In this document: one piece after another, positions 1 to 6,313 of the stretch | Numbering within the stretch: the stretch's first letter is position 1 | Layout of the letters: each line of letters begins with the position of its first letter | Assembly (NCBI GenBank): GCA_002384725.1 | Contig: DGBF01000173.1 | Span: forward strand, 3,495 to 9,807 | From: Flavobacteriales bacterium UBA4011 | GTDB lineage: Bacteria; Bacteroidota; Bacteroidia; Flavobacteriales_D; Crocinitomicaceae | Length of the DNA: 6,313 nucleotides | Direction: 5' to 3' | Program-made: the position numbers and the translations under genes | Notes under the pieces: generated by a model | The model's database searches: none | Told to the model about the DNA's origin: nothing | What the model saw: the letters and a program-made list of their open reading frames with translations, nothing else

Positions 1-1875
1 CCACAACTGAGCATACGAGATAAAGAAACGTTGTGCTGGCGTATACCCTTTCCTTTTGATTCCAGATTTAAACTCAGCCGTCTTTGTATAAGCATGGTAC
101 GCCAAAGTCAATCCGCCTAAATCGGCTATGTTTTCGCCCATCGTTAATTCTGGATTCACACAATGATCTTCAACAGGGCAGAAGTTAGAGTAAGTTTGAC
201 CAAAAATACCTGTTTTCTCTTCGAATGACTTTTTGTCTGCTTCCGTCCACCAATTTTCATAGGTGCCATCTGCTGCAAACTTAGAACCATTGTCATCAAA
301 ACCGTGGGTGAATTCATGTCCAATTACCATTCCAATGCGACCGTAATTTACGGCATCTTCAAAATTCTCACTAAAGAAAGGGGGTTGCATGATTCCAGCA
401 GGAAATGCGATTTCATTTAGTAAAGGATGATAGTAAGCGTTCACCATGTGTGCGGGCATTCCCCATTCTTTTTTGTCAACAGTTTGACCGTGCTTTTTAA
501 TGTTTTTATTAACGGCAAAACGGTTCGACTGACGGTAATTTCCAATATAATCAGTTGAGTTAAAGGCAAGGCTGCTATAATCTTTCCATTCTGAAGGGAA
601 GCCTAACTTACGACCAATTGAATTTAATTTATTCAAGGCCTCTTTTTTTGTTTCAGATGACATCCAAGTCAAATTATTAATACGCTCTTCAAAAACCATC
701 AAAAGATTATCGACCATTTCATTCACTCTGTTTTGAGCATTAGCTGAAAAATATTGATCCACAAAAGCTTTTCCCAGTAATTCATTGAAAGTCATGCCGG
801 TAATTTCGTCAATAACCTGGTCTTCTAATGGTTTCATTTCTTTTTTACCACTCAAAACACGGCCGTAGAAATCAAAGTTTAACTTAACTAACTCTTCTGT
901 TAAATGTCCTGCATAATGGTCTAAAACTTTCCATTGTAAATACGCTTTCCAGTTTTCAATTTCTCCTTCGGCGTACATTTTTTGAATTTTTTCCATGTAT
1001 TTCGGTTGACCTACGACAAATTGGTCAGTTCCGAGAAAGTTTCTTGATTTTAGATACTGTTTCAAGTCAAATTGATCGAAGATGGATGCAACTTCGTCAT
1101 ATTTTATTAGGTTGTAGGTGTTTTCAGGAAGACGTTGTTCGGTTGGCGTCATCATAGATTCAGCCAAATTGGTTTCGAATTTCACTATTTGACTCGCCAT
1201 TTTGGCTGCTTTGTTTTCTTTTTCACCTGCTGCTACGAACATTTTGGCAATATGCTTTTCATAAGCGGCTCGGATTTCCTTTTTGTCTTCAGAGAAGTAA
1301 TAGTCTCTATTTGGCAATCCAATTCCACTTTGGTAAAGGTTTGGAATATGATTGTTCACATCCATCATATCCTGACGAATTCCGAAATAAAAGCCACCGC
1401 CAATACCGATGTTGTGCAAATTGGCCAAAACGGTGGGCAATTCTTTCATATCCTTCATGTCCGTTACAAAACTCAACTCTTTTGAAATTGGCGTGATCCC
1501 GCGTTTGTTTCTTTCATCAAAATTCATGAAAGATTCGAAATAGGCGCCAAGAATTTGGTTTTGCGAACCTACTTCACCCTTGGTAATACTGGCATTTTTC
1601 AGAATTTCCGTAAGCTTTTCTTTGTTTGCCTTGTCCAACTCATTGAAGCTTCCCCATCTCGATTCGCTGTCCGGTACAGGGTTTTCTTTACACCAAGTTC
1701 CATTCGCAAACTCAAAAAAGTCTTCACGAGGAGAAACATTTATGTCCAAATTTGCCTCATCTACAGTTTGAAAAACGACATCACCAACGGCTTCTGTTAT
1801 CGAATTTGTTTTCGCCCCACAAGCAGACAGAAATGCTGCTGAGCTTAAAACGAGTATTGAATTTATTTTCATCAT
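1..1875 (-). CDS. M13 family zinc metallopeptidase (neprilysin/PepO-like), lipoprotein; C-terminus cut by window edge
   Basis: Envelope endopeptidase of the gluzincin M13 family, which cleaves peptides or small proteins outside the cytoplasm. The reading frame is open from the ATG at 1875 to base 1 (625 residues). It starts with a lipoprotein signal peptide: a short basic N-terminus, a hydrophobic stretch and lipobox L16-S17-A18-C19, so it should be anchored by Cys19. The N-terminal M13 domain begins near residue 50 (DFFEFANGTW, 52-61). The catalytic domain shows NAYY at 479-482 (substrate backbone binding), the zinc motif HEFTH at 520-524 (ligands H520 and H524, catalytic E521) and ENIAD at 581-585 (third ligand E581, with D585). 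The 61-residue spacing between zinc motifs fits the family. By comparison with neprilysin about 60 C-terminal residues are missing, including the conserved His and Arg near the end, so only the truncation at the edge prevents a full check. ATG-ATG doublet: the start could also be 1872. It lies 15 bp after the secreted-protein gene and is probably the fourth gene of that transcript. Natural substrate unknown. Confidence 0.95.
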   Translation of the reverse strand, partial: MMKINSILVLSSAAFLSACGAKTNSITEAVGDVVFQTVDEANLDINVSPREDFFEFANGTWCKENPVPDSESRWGSFNELDKANKEKLTEILKNASITKGEVGSQNQILGAYFESFMNFDERNKRGITPISKELSFVTDMKDMKELPTVLANLHNIGIGGGFYFGIRQDMMDVNNHIPNLYQSGIGLPNRDYYFSEDKKEIRAAYEKHIAKMFVAAGEKENKAAKMASQIVKFETNLAESMMTPTEQRLPENTYNLIKYDEVASIFDQFDLKQYLKSRNFLGTDQFVVGQPKYMEKIQKMYAEGEIENWKAYLQWKVLDHYAGHLTEELVKLNFDFYGRVLSGKKEMKPLEDQVIDEITGMTFNELLGKAFVDQYFSANAQNRVNEMVDNLLMVFEERINNLTWMSSETKKEALNKLNSIGRKLGFPSEWKDYSSLAFNSTDYIGNYRQSNRFAVNKNIKKHGQTVDKKEWGMPAHMVNAYYHPLLNEIAFPAGIMQPPFFSENFEDAVNYGRIGMVIGHEFTHGFDDNGSKFAADGTYENWWTEADKKSFEEKTGIFGQTYSNFCPVEDHCVNPELTMGENIADLGGLTLAYHAYTKTAEFKSGIKRKGYTPAQRFFISYAQLW

Positions 1876-1890
1876 ATCTATTTTAACTTT

Positions 1891-2331
1891 TTATTTTTTT
1901 TGTCTTAATCTCCTTTTGATCGTTCGCTGTAATTTTTTGGTTAAAGCTGTTTTAGGTGAAATTAATCTTCCCTCAAAATGCTTTTCTCCGCTATTATAGT
2001 TGGCTTTATATTCATATCCTTCAGCGTCGGAAGTGACGATATAAAACAACATAGATTTACCTATACATTCAAGAAGGTATGGTTCTGTTGTTCTGAAGTA
2101 GGTGAAATAATACTTGCAATCTTTAATCCAATTAAGTTGAACGGTTACCCATTGTTTGCTGATAACATTGTATTCGATTTGATAGTCGTTTTTCCGGTAA
2201 ACCACGTTGCTCGTGTGTTTACCATCATAAACAAAGAAACCATTTCGGTGCTGCTGACAATCTATTTGTTTTTGAGAATGGCACACGCCATTCACTAAAA
2301 ACACTAAAATCAACATTCGTGCGATTCTCAT
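1891..2331 (-). CDS. Small secreted protein of unknown function (146 aa)
   Basis: I cannot assign a function. Residues 1-19 look like a Sec signal peptide: basic MRIAR, then hydrophobic 6-16, with likely cleavage around Ser19/Gln20. Cys17 is not in a good lipobox, so a lipoprotein is unlikely. The mature part has the layout of a small beta-rich domain I associate from memory with many Bacteroidota secreted proteins: a Cys followed by G-F (C25, GFF 31-33), an R-x-x-x-x-Q-x-E segment (46-53), then N-W-I-x-D-C-x-Y (67-74), an I-G-K turn (90-92) and YEYKA (106-110). Cysteines 25, 72 and 89 remain after cleavage. The C-terminus is strongly basic (last 15 residues mostly K/R/Q). The start at 2331 overlaps the stop of the acetyltransferase gene by 4 bp (ATGA), which suggests coupled translation; Met6 (2316) is a less likely alternative start. 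Real gene by signal peptide and tight packing; role unknown. Confidence 0.8.
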   Translation of the reverse strand: MRIARMLILVFLVNGVCHSQKQIDCQQHRNGFFVYDGKHTSNVVYRKNDYQIEYNVISKQWVTVQLNWIKDCKYYFTYFRTTEPYLLECIGKSMLFYIVTSDAEGYEYKANYNSGEKHFEGRLISPKTALTKKLQRTIKRRLRQKK

Positions 2332-2783
2332 TCTGGTTTTACTTTCAAGAGCATTTCTGTATGCGGAATTCCATCCTCTAAATATTCTTTTCCTGTTGAA
2401 GCGAATCCATGTGAGGCGTAATATTTGACAAGGTGCGTTTGAGCGGATAATCGGACGTCTTGTTTACCGAACTTTTCTTCGATGAACTGTATACTTTTCT
2501 CCATTAACAGATGACCTAGTTTCAAATATCGGAAATTTTCAGCAACAACAACGCGTCCAATAGCGATTTCTGGGTAGGAGATACCCTCAGGAAGAATTCT
2601 GGTCGTGCCAATTATTGCACCTTCTTCGTTCCTCAAAATTAGATGATAACCCACGTTGTCTTTTCCGTCCAATTCTTGGTAAGGACACTCCTGTTCGATT
2701 ACGAAAACCTGAATCCTTAGAGCGATTAAATCGTGAAACTCATTTAAAGTGAGTTCGTTAAAGTGTTTTATTTCAACCTGCAT
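2328..2783 (-). CDS. elaA: ElaA-type GNAT family N-acetyltransferase
   Basis: Cytoplasmic acetyl-CoA-dependent acetyltransferase of the GNAT fold, 151 residues, the usual length for ElaA. Family marks are visible: the N-terminal block R23-x-x-V26-F-V-x-E-Q-x-C-P-Y (23-35) followed by D39-G40; T60-x-R62-I-L; the beta4 strand IAIGRVVV (73-80); the acetyl-CoA pyrophosphate loop FRYLKLG (84-90), where Lys88 stands in place of the usual first Gly, as also in E. coli ElaA as I recall it; SAQTHLVKYYASHGF (113-127); and the C-terminal E-D-G-I-P-H (136-141). The true substrate of ElaA proteins is not well established, so only the fold and cofactor can be asserted. The gene starts 8 bp after the carboxylase stop codon and its stop overlaps the start of the secreted-protein gene, placing it in the middle of one minus-strand transcript. 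Confidence 0.93.
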   Translation of the reverse strand: MQVEIKHFNELTLNEFHDLIALRIQVFVIEQECPYQELDGKDNVGYHLILRNEEGAIIGTTRILPEGISYPEIAIGRVVVAENFRYLKLGHLLMEKSIQFIEEKFGKQDVRLSAQTHLVKYYASHGFASTGKEYLEDGIPHTEMLLKVKPE

Positions 2784-2791
2784 TGCGTTTT

Positions 2792-4435
2792 TTAGGTCTG
2801 AATGTTTCCAACGTTGTAAGCTCTTTCGGCTTTCTTGTGATTCGCCATTTCTATGCCGATTGAGATATGTTTTCGCGTATCTACCGGATCGATGATGGCA
2901 TCAACCCACAAACGACTAGCTGCATAATAAGGACTAATTTGACTATCGTAACGATCTTTGATTCGGTTGTACAATTCGTCCTCTGCCTCTTTCGTGATTT
3001 TCTTACCTTTTTTCTTTAACGAAGCAACTTCGATGGACAATAGTGTTTTTGCAGCCGAAGCACCCGACATCACAGCAATTTCTGCAGTGGGCCAAGCAAG
3101 CATTAATCGTGGATCGTATGCCTTACCGCACATGGCGTAGTTTCCTGCTCCATAAGAGTTTCCGACAACAATTGTGAATTTAGGGACAACAGAATTGGCC
3201 ATGGCGCTTACCATTTTAGCGCCATCCTTGATGATTCCAGCATGTTCGCTTTTTGATCCGACCATGAATCCAGATACATCTTGGAAAAAGACCAAGGGAA
3301 TATTTTTTTGGTTGCAATTCATAATGAATCGAGCCGATTTATCAGCAGAATCGGAGTAAATAACGCCACCAAATTGCATTTCACCTTTGGCATTTTTGAC
3401 AATTTCTCTTTGATTGGCGACTATTCCAACACTCCAACCATCAATTCTTGCATAGGCGCAAATGATTGATTTTCCGTAATTGGCTTTGTATTCTGTTAGC
3501 TCTGAATCGTCGACTATGCACGTCAACAATTCCTTCATATTATAAGGCTTAGACCGCTCTGCAGGAAGAATTCCATATACATCTTTCAAATCTCTTTTTG
3601 GAACAAGCGCTTCTTTTCTGTCAAAACCAGCTTTGTCTTTGTCACCGATTTTATCCATTAAGGTGCGTATTGTTTTCAAGCAGTCTTCATCGTTTTCCGT
3701 GTTGTAATCACAAACTCCTGAAATCTCAGTGTGCGTAGTTGCGCCACCTAGAGTCTCATTGTCAATTGTTTCTCCAATTGCAGCTTTCACCAAATAAGAT
3801 CCAGCTAAAAAAATAGTTCCTGTTTTGTTGACGATCAGGCTTTCGTCCGACATTATCGGCAAATAAGCTCCACCAGCAACACAGCTTCCCATCACAGCGG
3901 CAATCTGAAGTATTCCGCGCGAACTCATTACAGCATTATTGCGGAAAATTCGTCCGAAATGTTCTTTGTCTGGAAAAATTTCATCTTGCATTGGTAAGAA
4001 AACCCCTGCTGAATCGACCAAATAAATAATGGGTAAATCGTTTTCCATGGCAATTTCCTGCGCACGAAGATTTTTCTTTCCGGTAATCGGAAACCAGGCT
4101 CCAGCCTTAACTGTGGCGTCATTAGCGACAATAACGCATTGATGTCCAGAAACGTATCCTATTTCAAGTACAACGCCTCCAGCAGGACATCCACCATGTT
4201 CTTCATACATGCCGTAACCAGCAAAAGCGCCAATTTCGATTCTTTCAGAGTTTTTGTCAACGAGTAAATCGATTCGCTCACGAGCAGTTAATTTGCCCTG
4301 AGCGTGCAATTTTTCTGTGCGTTTTTTCCCACCGCCTTCGTACACTTTTTCCAATTCTTGTTCAAGATTTGAAATTTTCAAACGTATTTGATCTTCGTTT
4401 TTATTGAATTCGAGTTCCTTCTTAGATATTGCCAT
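2792..4435 (-). CDS. Acyl-CoA carboxylase, carboxyltransferase (beta) subunit
   Basis: Transfers the carboxyl group from carboxybiotin to an acyl-CoA; it needs a biotin carboxylase/BCCP partner, which is not in this window. I chose the ATG at 4435 (547 aa); an in-frame ATG at 4453 would add six residues (MLRNYS) of no family character. Numbering from 4453, the two crotonase-like halves span about 45-290 and 300-535. The N-half has GKLTARERIDLL (53-64), DSAG (147-150) and the acyl-CoA oxyanion-hole loop GSCVAGGAY (189-197). The C-half has QDVSGFMVG (391-399), GAKMV (411-415) and the biotin-side loop GNSYGAGNYAMCG (431-443), then AWPTAEIAVM (453-462) and PYYAASRLW (508-516). Most motifs (MSSRG, GTIFLAG, GNYAMCG, IIDPVDTR) resemble methylcrotonyl-CoA carboxylase beta, but WPTAEIAVM resembles propionyl-CoA carboxylase, so the substrate is left open. 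Likely first gene of the minus-strand operon. Confidence 0.95.
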   Translation of the reverse strand: MAISKKELEFNKNEDQIRLKISNLEQELEKVYEGGGKKRTEKLHAQGKLTARERIDLLVDKNSERIEIGAFAGYGMYEEHGGCPAGGVVLEIGYVSGHQCVIVANDATVKAGAWFPITGKKNLRAQEIAMENDLPIIYLVDSAGVFLPMQDEIFPDKEHFGRIFRNNAVMSSRGILQIAAVMGSCVAGGAYLPIMSDESLIVNKTGTIFLAGSYLVKAAIGETIDNETLGGATTHTEISGVCDYNTENDEDCLKTIRTLMDKIGDKDKAGFDRKEALVPKRDLKDVYGILPAERSKPYNMKELLTCIVDDSELTEYKANYGKSIICAYARIDGWSVGIVANQREIVKNAKGEMQFGGVIYSDSADKSARFIMNCNQKNIPLVFFQDVSGFMVGSKSEHAGIIKDGAKMVSAMANSVVPKFTIVVGNSYGAGNYAMCGKAYDPRLMLAWPTAEIAVMSGASAAKTLLSIEVASLKKKGKKITKEAEDELYNRIKDRYDSQISPYYAASRLWVDAIIDPVDTRKHISIGIEMANHKKAERAYNVGNIQT

Positions 4436-4571
4436 GCTATAATTTCGAAGCATAAATATAAAGATTTAAAGCCCAAATGCTTATTGATTTATGTTTAATT
4501 AATGACAAACAAACACTTGGTTGTTGGCAAGTAAGTCTTGTGTAAAAAGGGAATAAGCGTAATTTTGTTCC
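4436..4571. other. Divergent intergenic region between the carboxylase operon and pcm
   Basis: AT-rich gap separating two divergent transcription units. It holds the good pcm promoter (4538-4567). On the minus strand the only candidate -7 box is TATATTTA (4453-4460 read in reverse), one base off TAnnTTTG, but its nearest TTG lies only 13 bases upstream, too close for the usual 17-23. If it is real, transcription would start just upstream of the ATG at 4435, which would favour that start over 4453. No RNA gene or ORF of note is seen. Confidence 0.6.
4538..4567 (+). promoter_or_regulatory. Bacteroidota-type promoter of pcm
   Basis: TTG at 4538-4540 (-33 element), 19 bases, then TAATTTTG at 4560-4567, a full match to the TAnnTTTG -7 element used by the primary sigma factor of Bacteroidota. 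Transcription should start about 4-7 bases past the element, that is at or within a few bases of the pcm ATG at 4572, giving a leaderless or nearly leaderless message. Element match is seen; activity and start point are inferred. Confidence 0.72.
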
Positions 4572-5216
4572 ATGCAAGATTCATATAAGCATAAAGGAAT
4601 GCGTAAATTGCTCATTAAGGAGCTGATAAATAAAGGGATAGAAAGTCAAAAGGTTGCAGATGCTTTTCAAGCAATTCCCCGTCATTTCTTTTTAGATCTT
4701 GCATTTACGGAACAAGCGTATACAAATAAAGCTTTTCAAATTGGAGCCGGACAAACCATTTCCCATCCCTATACTGTTGCTTTTCAGACGCAGTTATTGG
4801 AAATTAAGAAACGTGATAAAATACTTGAAATTGGCACTGGGTCTGGCTTTCAGACCAGTATTTTATGTGAAATGGGAGCGAAGGTCTTTTCCATTGAGCG
4901 GCATAAAGAACTGCATGTAAAAGCGAAAAAACTAATCCATCATTTCAATTTTAATCCAAAATTATCTTTTGGTGACGGATACAAAGGTTGGCCAGCATTC
5001 GCACCCTTCGACTCGATCTTGGTGACTTGTGGTGCACCATTTGTTCCAGATGAATTGAAAGATCAATTGAAAATAGGAGGTAGGCTCGTAATTCCTTTAG
5101 GAGAAGGGGCGGTGCAACGCATGAAGCGATACATCAAGGTTTCAGAAACAGAATTTGAAGAAGAAGACTACGGCGATTTTTCTTTTGTGCCGATGTTGGA
5201 AGATAAAGTGAATTAA
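4572..5216 (+). CDS. pcm: Protein-L-isoaspartate O-methyltransferase
   Basis: SAM-dependent methyltransferase that methylates isoaspartyl residues in aged proteins so that they can revert to aspartate; cytoplasmic repair enzyme. 214 residues, close to the usual 205-220. Visible marks: IPRHFF (35-40), the PIMT signature G-A-G-Q-T-I-S-H-P-Y (58-67) with the conserved Ser64 (the position after it is His where E. coli has Gln), the SAM-binding motif LEIGTGSGFQT (85-95), the acidic end of strand beta2 at E109 in SIER, GDGYKGW (134-140), FDSILVT (146-152) and the C-terminal GGRLVIPLG (169-177) and FVPMLED (205-211). The start at 4572 is kept because the D-x-x-K-H-x-G-x-R opening matches flavobacterial Pcm proteins; Met10 (4599), preceded by AAAGGA, is the alternative and would have a better ribosome site. 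Single-gene unit with its own promoter and a terminator shared with trxB. Confidence 0.95.
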   Translation: MQDSYKHKGMRKLLIKELINKGIESQKVADAFQAIPRHFFLDLAFTEQAYTNKAFQIGAGQTISHPYTVAFQTQLLEIKKRDKILEIGTGSGFQTSILCEMGAKVFSIERHKELHVKAKKLIHHFNFNPKLSFGDGYKGWPAFAPFDSILVTCGAPFVPDELKDQLKIGGRLVIPLGEGAVQRMKRYIKVSETEFEEEDYGDFSFVPMLEDKVN

Positions 5217-5235
5217 AAAAGGTCGGTAAGGATAA

Positions 5236-5278
5236 ATATAAAAAAAGGGGCGAAAAATTTTTCGTCCCTTTTTTATAT
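5236..5278. terminator. Bidirectional rho-independent terminator between pcm and trxB
   Basis: Core inverted repeat 5241-5257 / 5258-5274: A6-G4-CG-A5 pairs with T5-CG-T-C3-T6 over 17 positions with one G-T wobble (5250/5265) and no unpaired bases at the centre, so the real loop forms from a few of the central A/T bases. With one bulged A (5240) the stem extends over ATAT (5236-5239 with 5275-5278). T-rich runs follow on either strand, so it can stop both convergent genes, which end at 5216 and 5292. Confidence 0.9.
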
Positions 5279-5291
5279 GATTTTTTCTCAG

Positions 5292-6242
5292 TTAATGTCC
5301 TTTCGCCGACAAATAACGTTCTGCATCCAAAGCAGCCATGCATCCTGTTCCTGCAGCTGTTACCGCTTGGCGATACGTTTTATCCGCGGCATCGCCTGCT
5401 ACAAATACACCGGGTACATTTGTGTATGATGTTCCTGGTTTTTCATATTTGATATAACCGGTGTCATCCAAGTTGATGTAATCTGCAAAAATGTCTGTGT
5501 TGGGTTTGTGACCGATAGCAACGAAGAATCCTGTTGCAGGAATCGTAATCTCTTCGCCTGTTTTGTTGTTTTTGGCTTTTACGCCCGTTACAACATCATT
5601 ACCTAATACTTCAACTGTATCTGTATTGTATAAAATCTCAATATTCTTTGTGTTTTTCACGCGTTCTGACATGATTTTAGAAGCTCTAAACTCATCACGA
5701 CGTACCAATATGGTCACTTTCGTACATAATTTTGATAAATAATGAGCTTCCTCACAAGCTGAATCACCAGCTCCTACGATTACTGTTTCTTGTCCTCTAT
5801 AAAAGAATCCGTCACATATAGCACAAGCGGAAACTCCACCACCATTTTTCAAAAACTTCTGTTCGCTTTCTAAACCAAGGTATTTGGCAGTTGCTCCTGT
5901 TGAAATAATAACCGTCTCAGCATGAATTTCTTTTCCTGATTCTGTCCAGCATTTGTGTACATCTCCTGAAAAGTCAACTTTATCAATGTAACCGAATCGA
6001 ACGTCTGTTTCGAAACGCTTCGCTTGTGCCTCAAGCTCCATCATCATTGTAGGTCCTGTAATTCCATCAGGATATCCCGGAAAGTTTTCTACCTCATTTG
6101 TGGTTGTTAATTGTCCACCAGGTTGTTGCCCTTGATATAAAACAGGATTCATATTTGCTCTAGCTGCATATATAGCTGCAGTATATCCTGCAGGTCCTGA
6201 GCCAATTATTAAACATTTTACTTTTTCAATTGTATCTGTCAT
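5292..6242 (-). CDS. trxB: Thioredoxin-disulfide reductase (NADPH, FAD)
   Basis: Low-molecular-weight flavoprotein that passes electrons from NADPH via FAD to thioredoxin in the cytoplasm. 316 residues, the usual length. In order: FAD-binding GSGPAGY (14-20), GQQPGGQL (38-45), NFPGYPDGI (53-61), STGA (114-117), the redox-active C140-A-I-C143 in VSACAICDG, the NADPH-binding glycine motif GAGDSACEEA (157-166), the 2'-phosphate-binding region VRRDEFRAS (180-188) with Arg181, Arg182 and Arg186, IGHKPNT (243-249), and the C-terminal FAD motif FVAGDAADK (280-288) with RQAVTAAGTG (291-300). CAIC in place of the E. coli CATC is a common variant. All functional residues are present. Only ATG at a sensible position is 6242, just after an A-rich stretch. 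Transcribed toward pcm and separated from it by a shared terminator. Confidence 0.97.
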   Translation of the reverse strand: MTDTIEKVKCLIIGSGPAGYTAAIYAARANMNPVLYQGQQPGGQLTTTNEVENFPGYPDGITGPTMMMELEAQAKRFETDVRFGYIDKVDFSGDVHKCWTESGKEIHAETVIISTGATAKYLGLESEQKFLKNGGGVSACAICDGFFYRGQETVIVGAGDSACEEAHYLSKLCTKVTILVRRDEFRASKIMSERVKNTKNIEILYNTDTVEVLGNDVVTGVKAKNNKTGEEITIPATGFFVAIGHKPNTDIFADYINLDDTGYIKYEKPGTSYTNVPGVFVAGDAADKTYRQAVTAAGTGCMAALDAERYLSAKGH

Positions 6243-6264
6243 AACTTTAATTCTTTAAGAATAG

Positions 6265-6272
6265 CAAATGTA
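6265..6272 (-). promoter_or_regulatory. Putative -7 element of trxB promoter
   Basis: Read on the minus strand this is TACATTTG, a full match to the Bacteroidota TAnnTTTG element, 22 bases before the trxB ATG. The expected TTG 17-23 bases further upstream is absent (the nearest is about 33 bases away, at 6306-6308), though the spacer is very AT-rich. Predicted leader is roughly 15-20 bases. Moderate support only. Confidence 0.5.
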
Positions 6273-6313
6273 AGTTTTTAATTAAAAATAATTATTAAAA
6301 AACATCAAATAGA

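Noticed and set aside
1135..1485. Plus-strand open frame of 116 codons inside the M13 gene
   Set aside because: Antisense to a well-supported coding region with all M13 motifs; its translation is Phe/His-rich with no recognisable domain, as expected for a shadow frame.
1978..2298. Plus-strand open frame of 106 codons opposite the small secreted protein
   Set aside because: Its hydrophobic N-terminus looks superficially like a membrane protein, but it is fully antisense to the packed minus-strand gene, which has a signal peptide and ATGA coupling; no promoter or ribosome site precedes it.
3928..4131. Second minus-strand frame of 67 codons inside the carboxyltransferase gene
   Set aside because: Lies wholly inside the conserved N-half of the carboxyltransferase in another frame; no frameshift in the main gene requires it.
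4436..4453. Upstream ATG at 4453 as the start of the carboxyltransferase
   Set aside because: The extra six residues have no counterpart in the family as I know it, and a possible -7 box overlaps this ATG; 4435 is preferred, though the choice is not certain.
4515..4532. Small inverted repeat ACTTG-N8-CAAGT upstream of the pcm promoter, as a possible operator
   Set aside because: Five-base arms are expected by chance in an AT-rich gap of this size, and no regulator gene is nearby.
5134..5343. Minus-strand frame spanning the trxB end, the terminator and the pcm end
   Set aside because: It would read through the terminator hairpin and overlaps both real genes; composition is not protein-like.

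Overview
The window looks like ordinary chromosomal sequence from a member of the Bacteroidota, most likely of the order Flavobacteriales. The evidence is AT-rich sequence with very AT-rich gaps, A-rich start regions without strong Shine-Dalgarno sites, a textbook Bacteroidota sigma-factor promoter (TTG-N19-TAnnTTTG) before pcm, and protein sequences with the flavour of flavobacterial families. The exact genus cannot be fixed from this piece. There is no tRNA, rRNA, CRISPR array, insertion sequence or phage gene, and no sign of recent transfer.

Layout. From 4435 down to the left edge runs a tight minus-strand gene string: an acyl-CoA carboxylase carboxyltransferase (beta) subunit, an ElaA-type GNAT acetyltransferase (8 bp gap), a small secreted protein of unknown function (4 bp ATGA overlap), and an M13 (neprilysin/PepO-type) zinc metallopeptidase lipoprotein (15 bp gap) that runs off the left edge with its C-terminus missing. 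A 118-136 bp divergent intergenic region (about 4436-4571) follows. Then comes pcm on the plus strand (protein-L-isoaspartate O-methyltransferase, 4572-5216), which faces trxB on the minus strand (thioredoxin-disulfide reductase, 5292-6242). The 75 bp between these convergent genes holds one strong hairpin with T-runs on both sides, which should terminate transcription from both directions. The right edge is the trxB upstream region, with a -7-like element.

How the genes relate. The minus-strand string is probably one transcript, but its products belong to different processes (acyl-CoA carboxylation, small-molecule acetylation, an envelope protein, envelope proteolysis), so it looks like a housekeeping operon of convenience rather than a dedicated pathway. 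pcm (repair of aged isoaspartyl proteins) and trxB (thioredoxin reduction) are both protein-maintenance functions but lie on opposite strands in separate transcription units. I found no convincing undescribed biological system here. The points most worth a second look are the almost leaderless pcm promoter, the mixed specificity signature of the carboxyltransferase, and the small secreted protein of unknown function.
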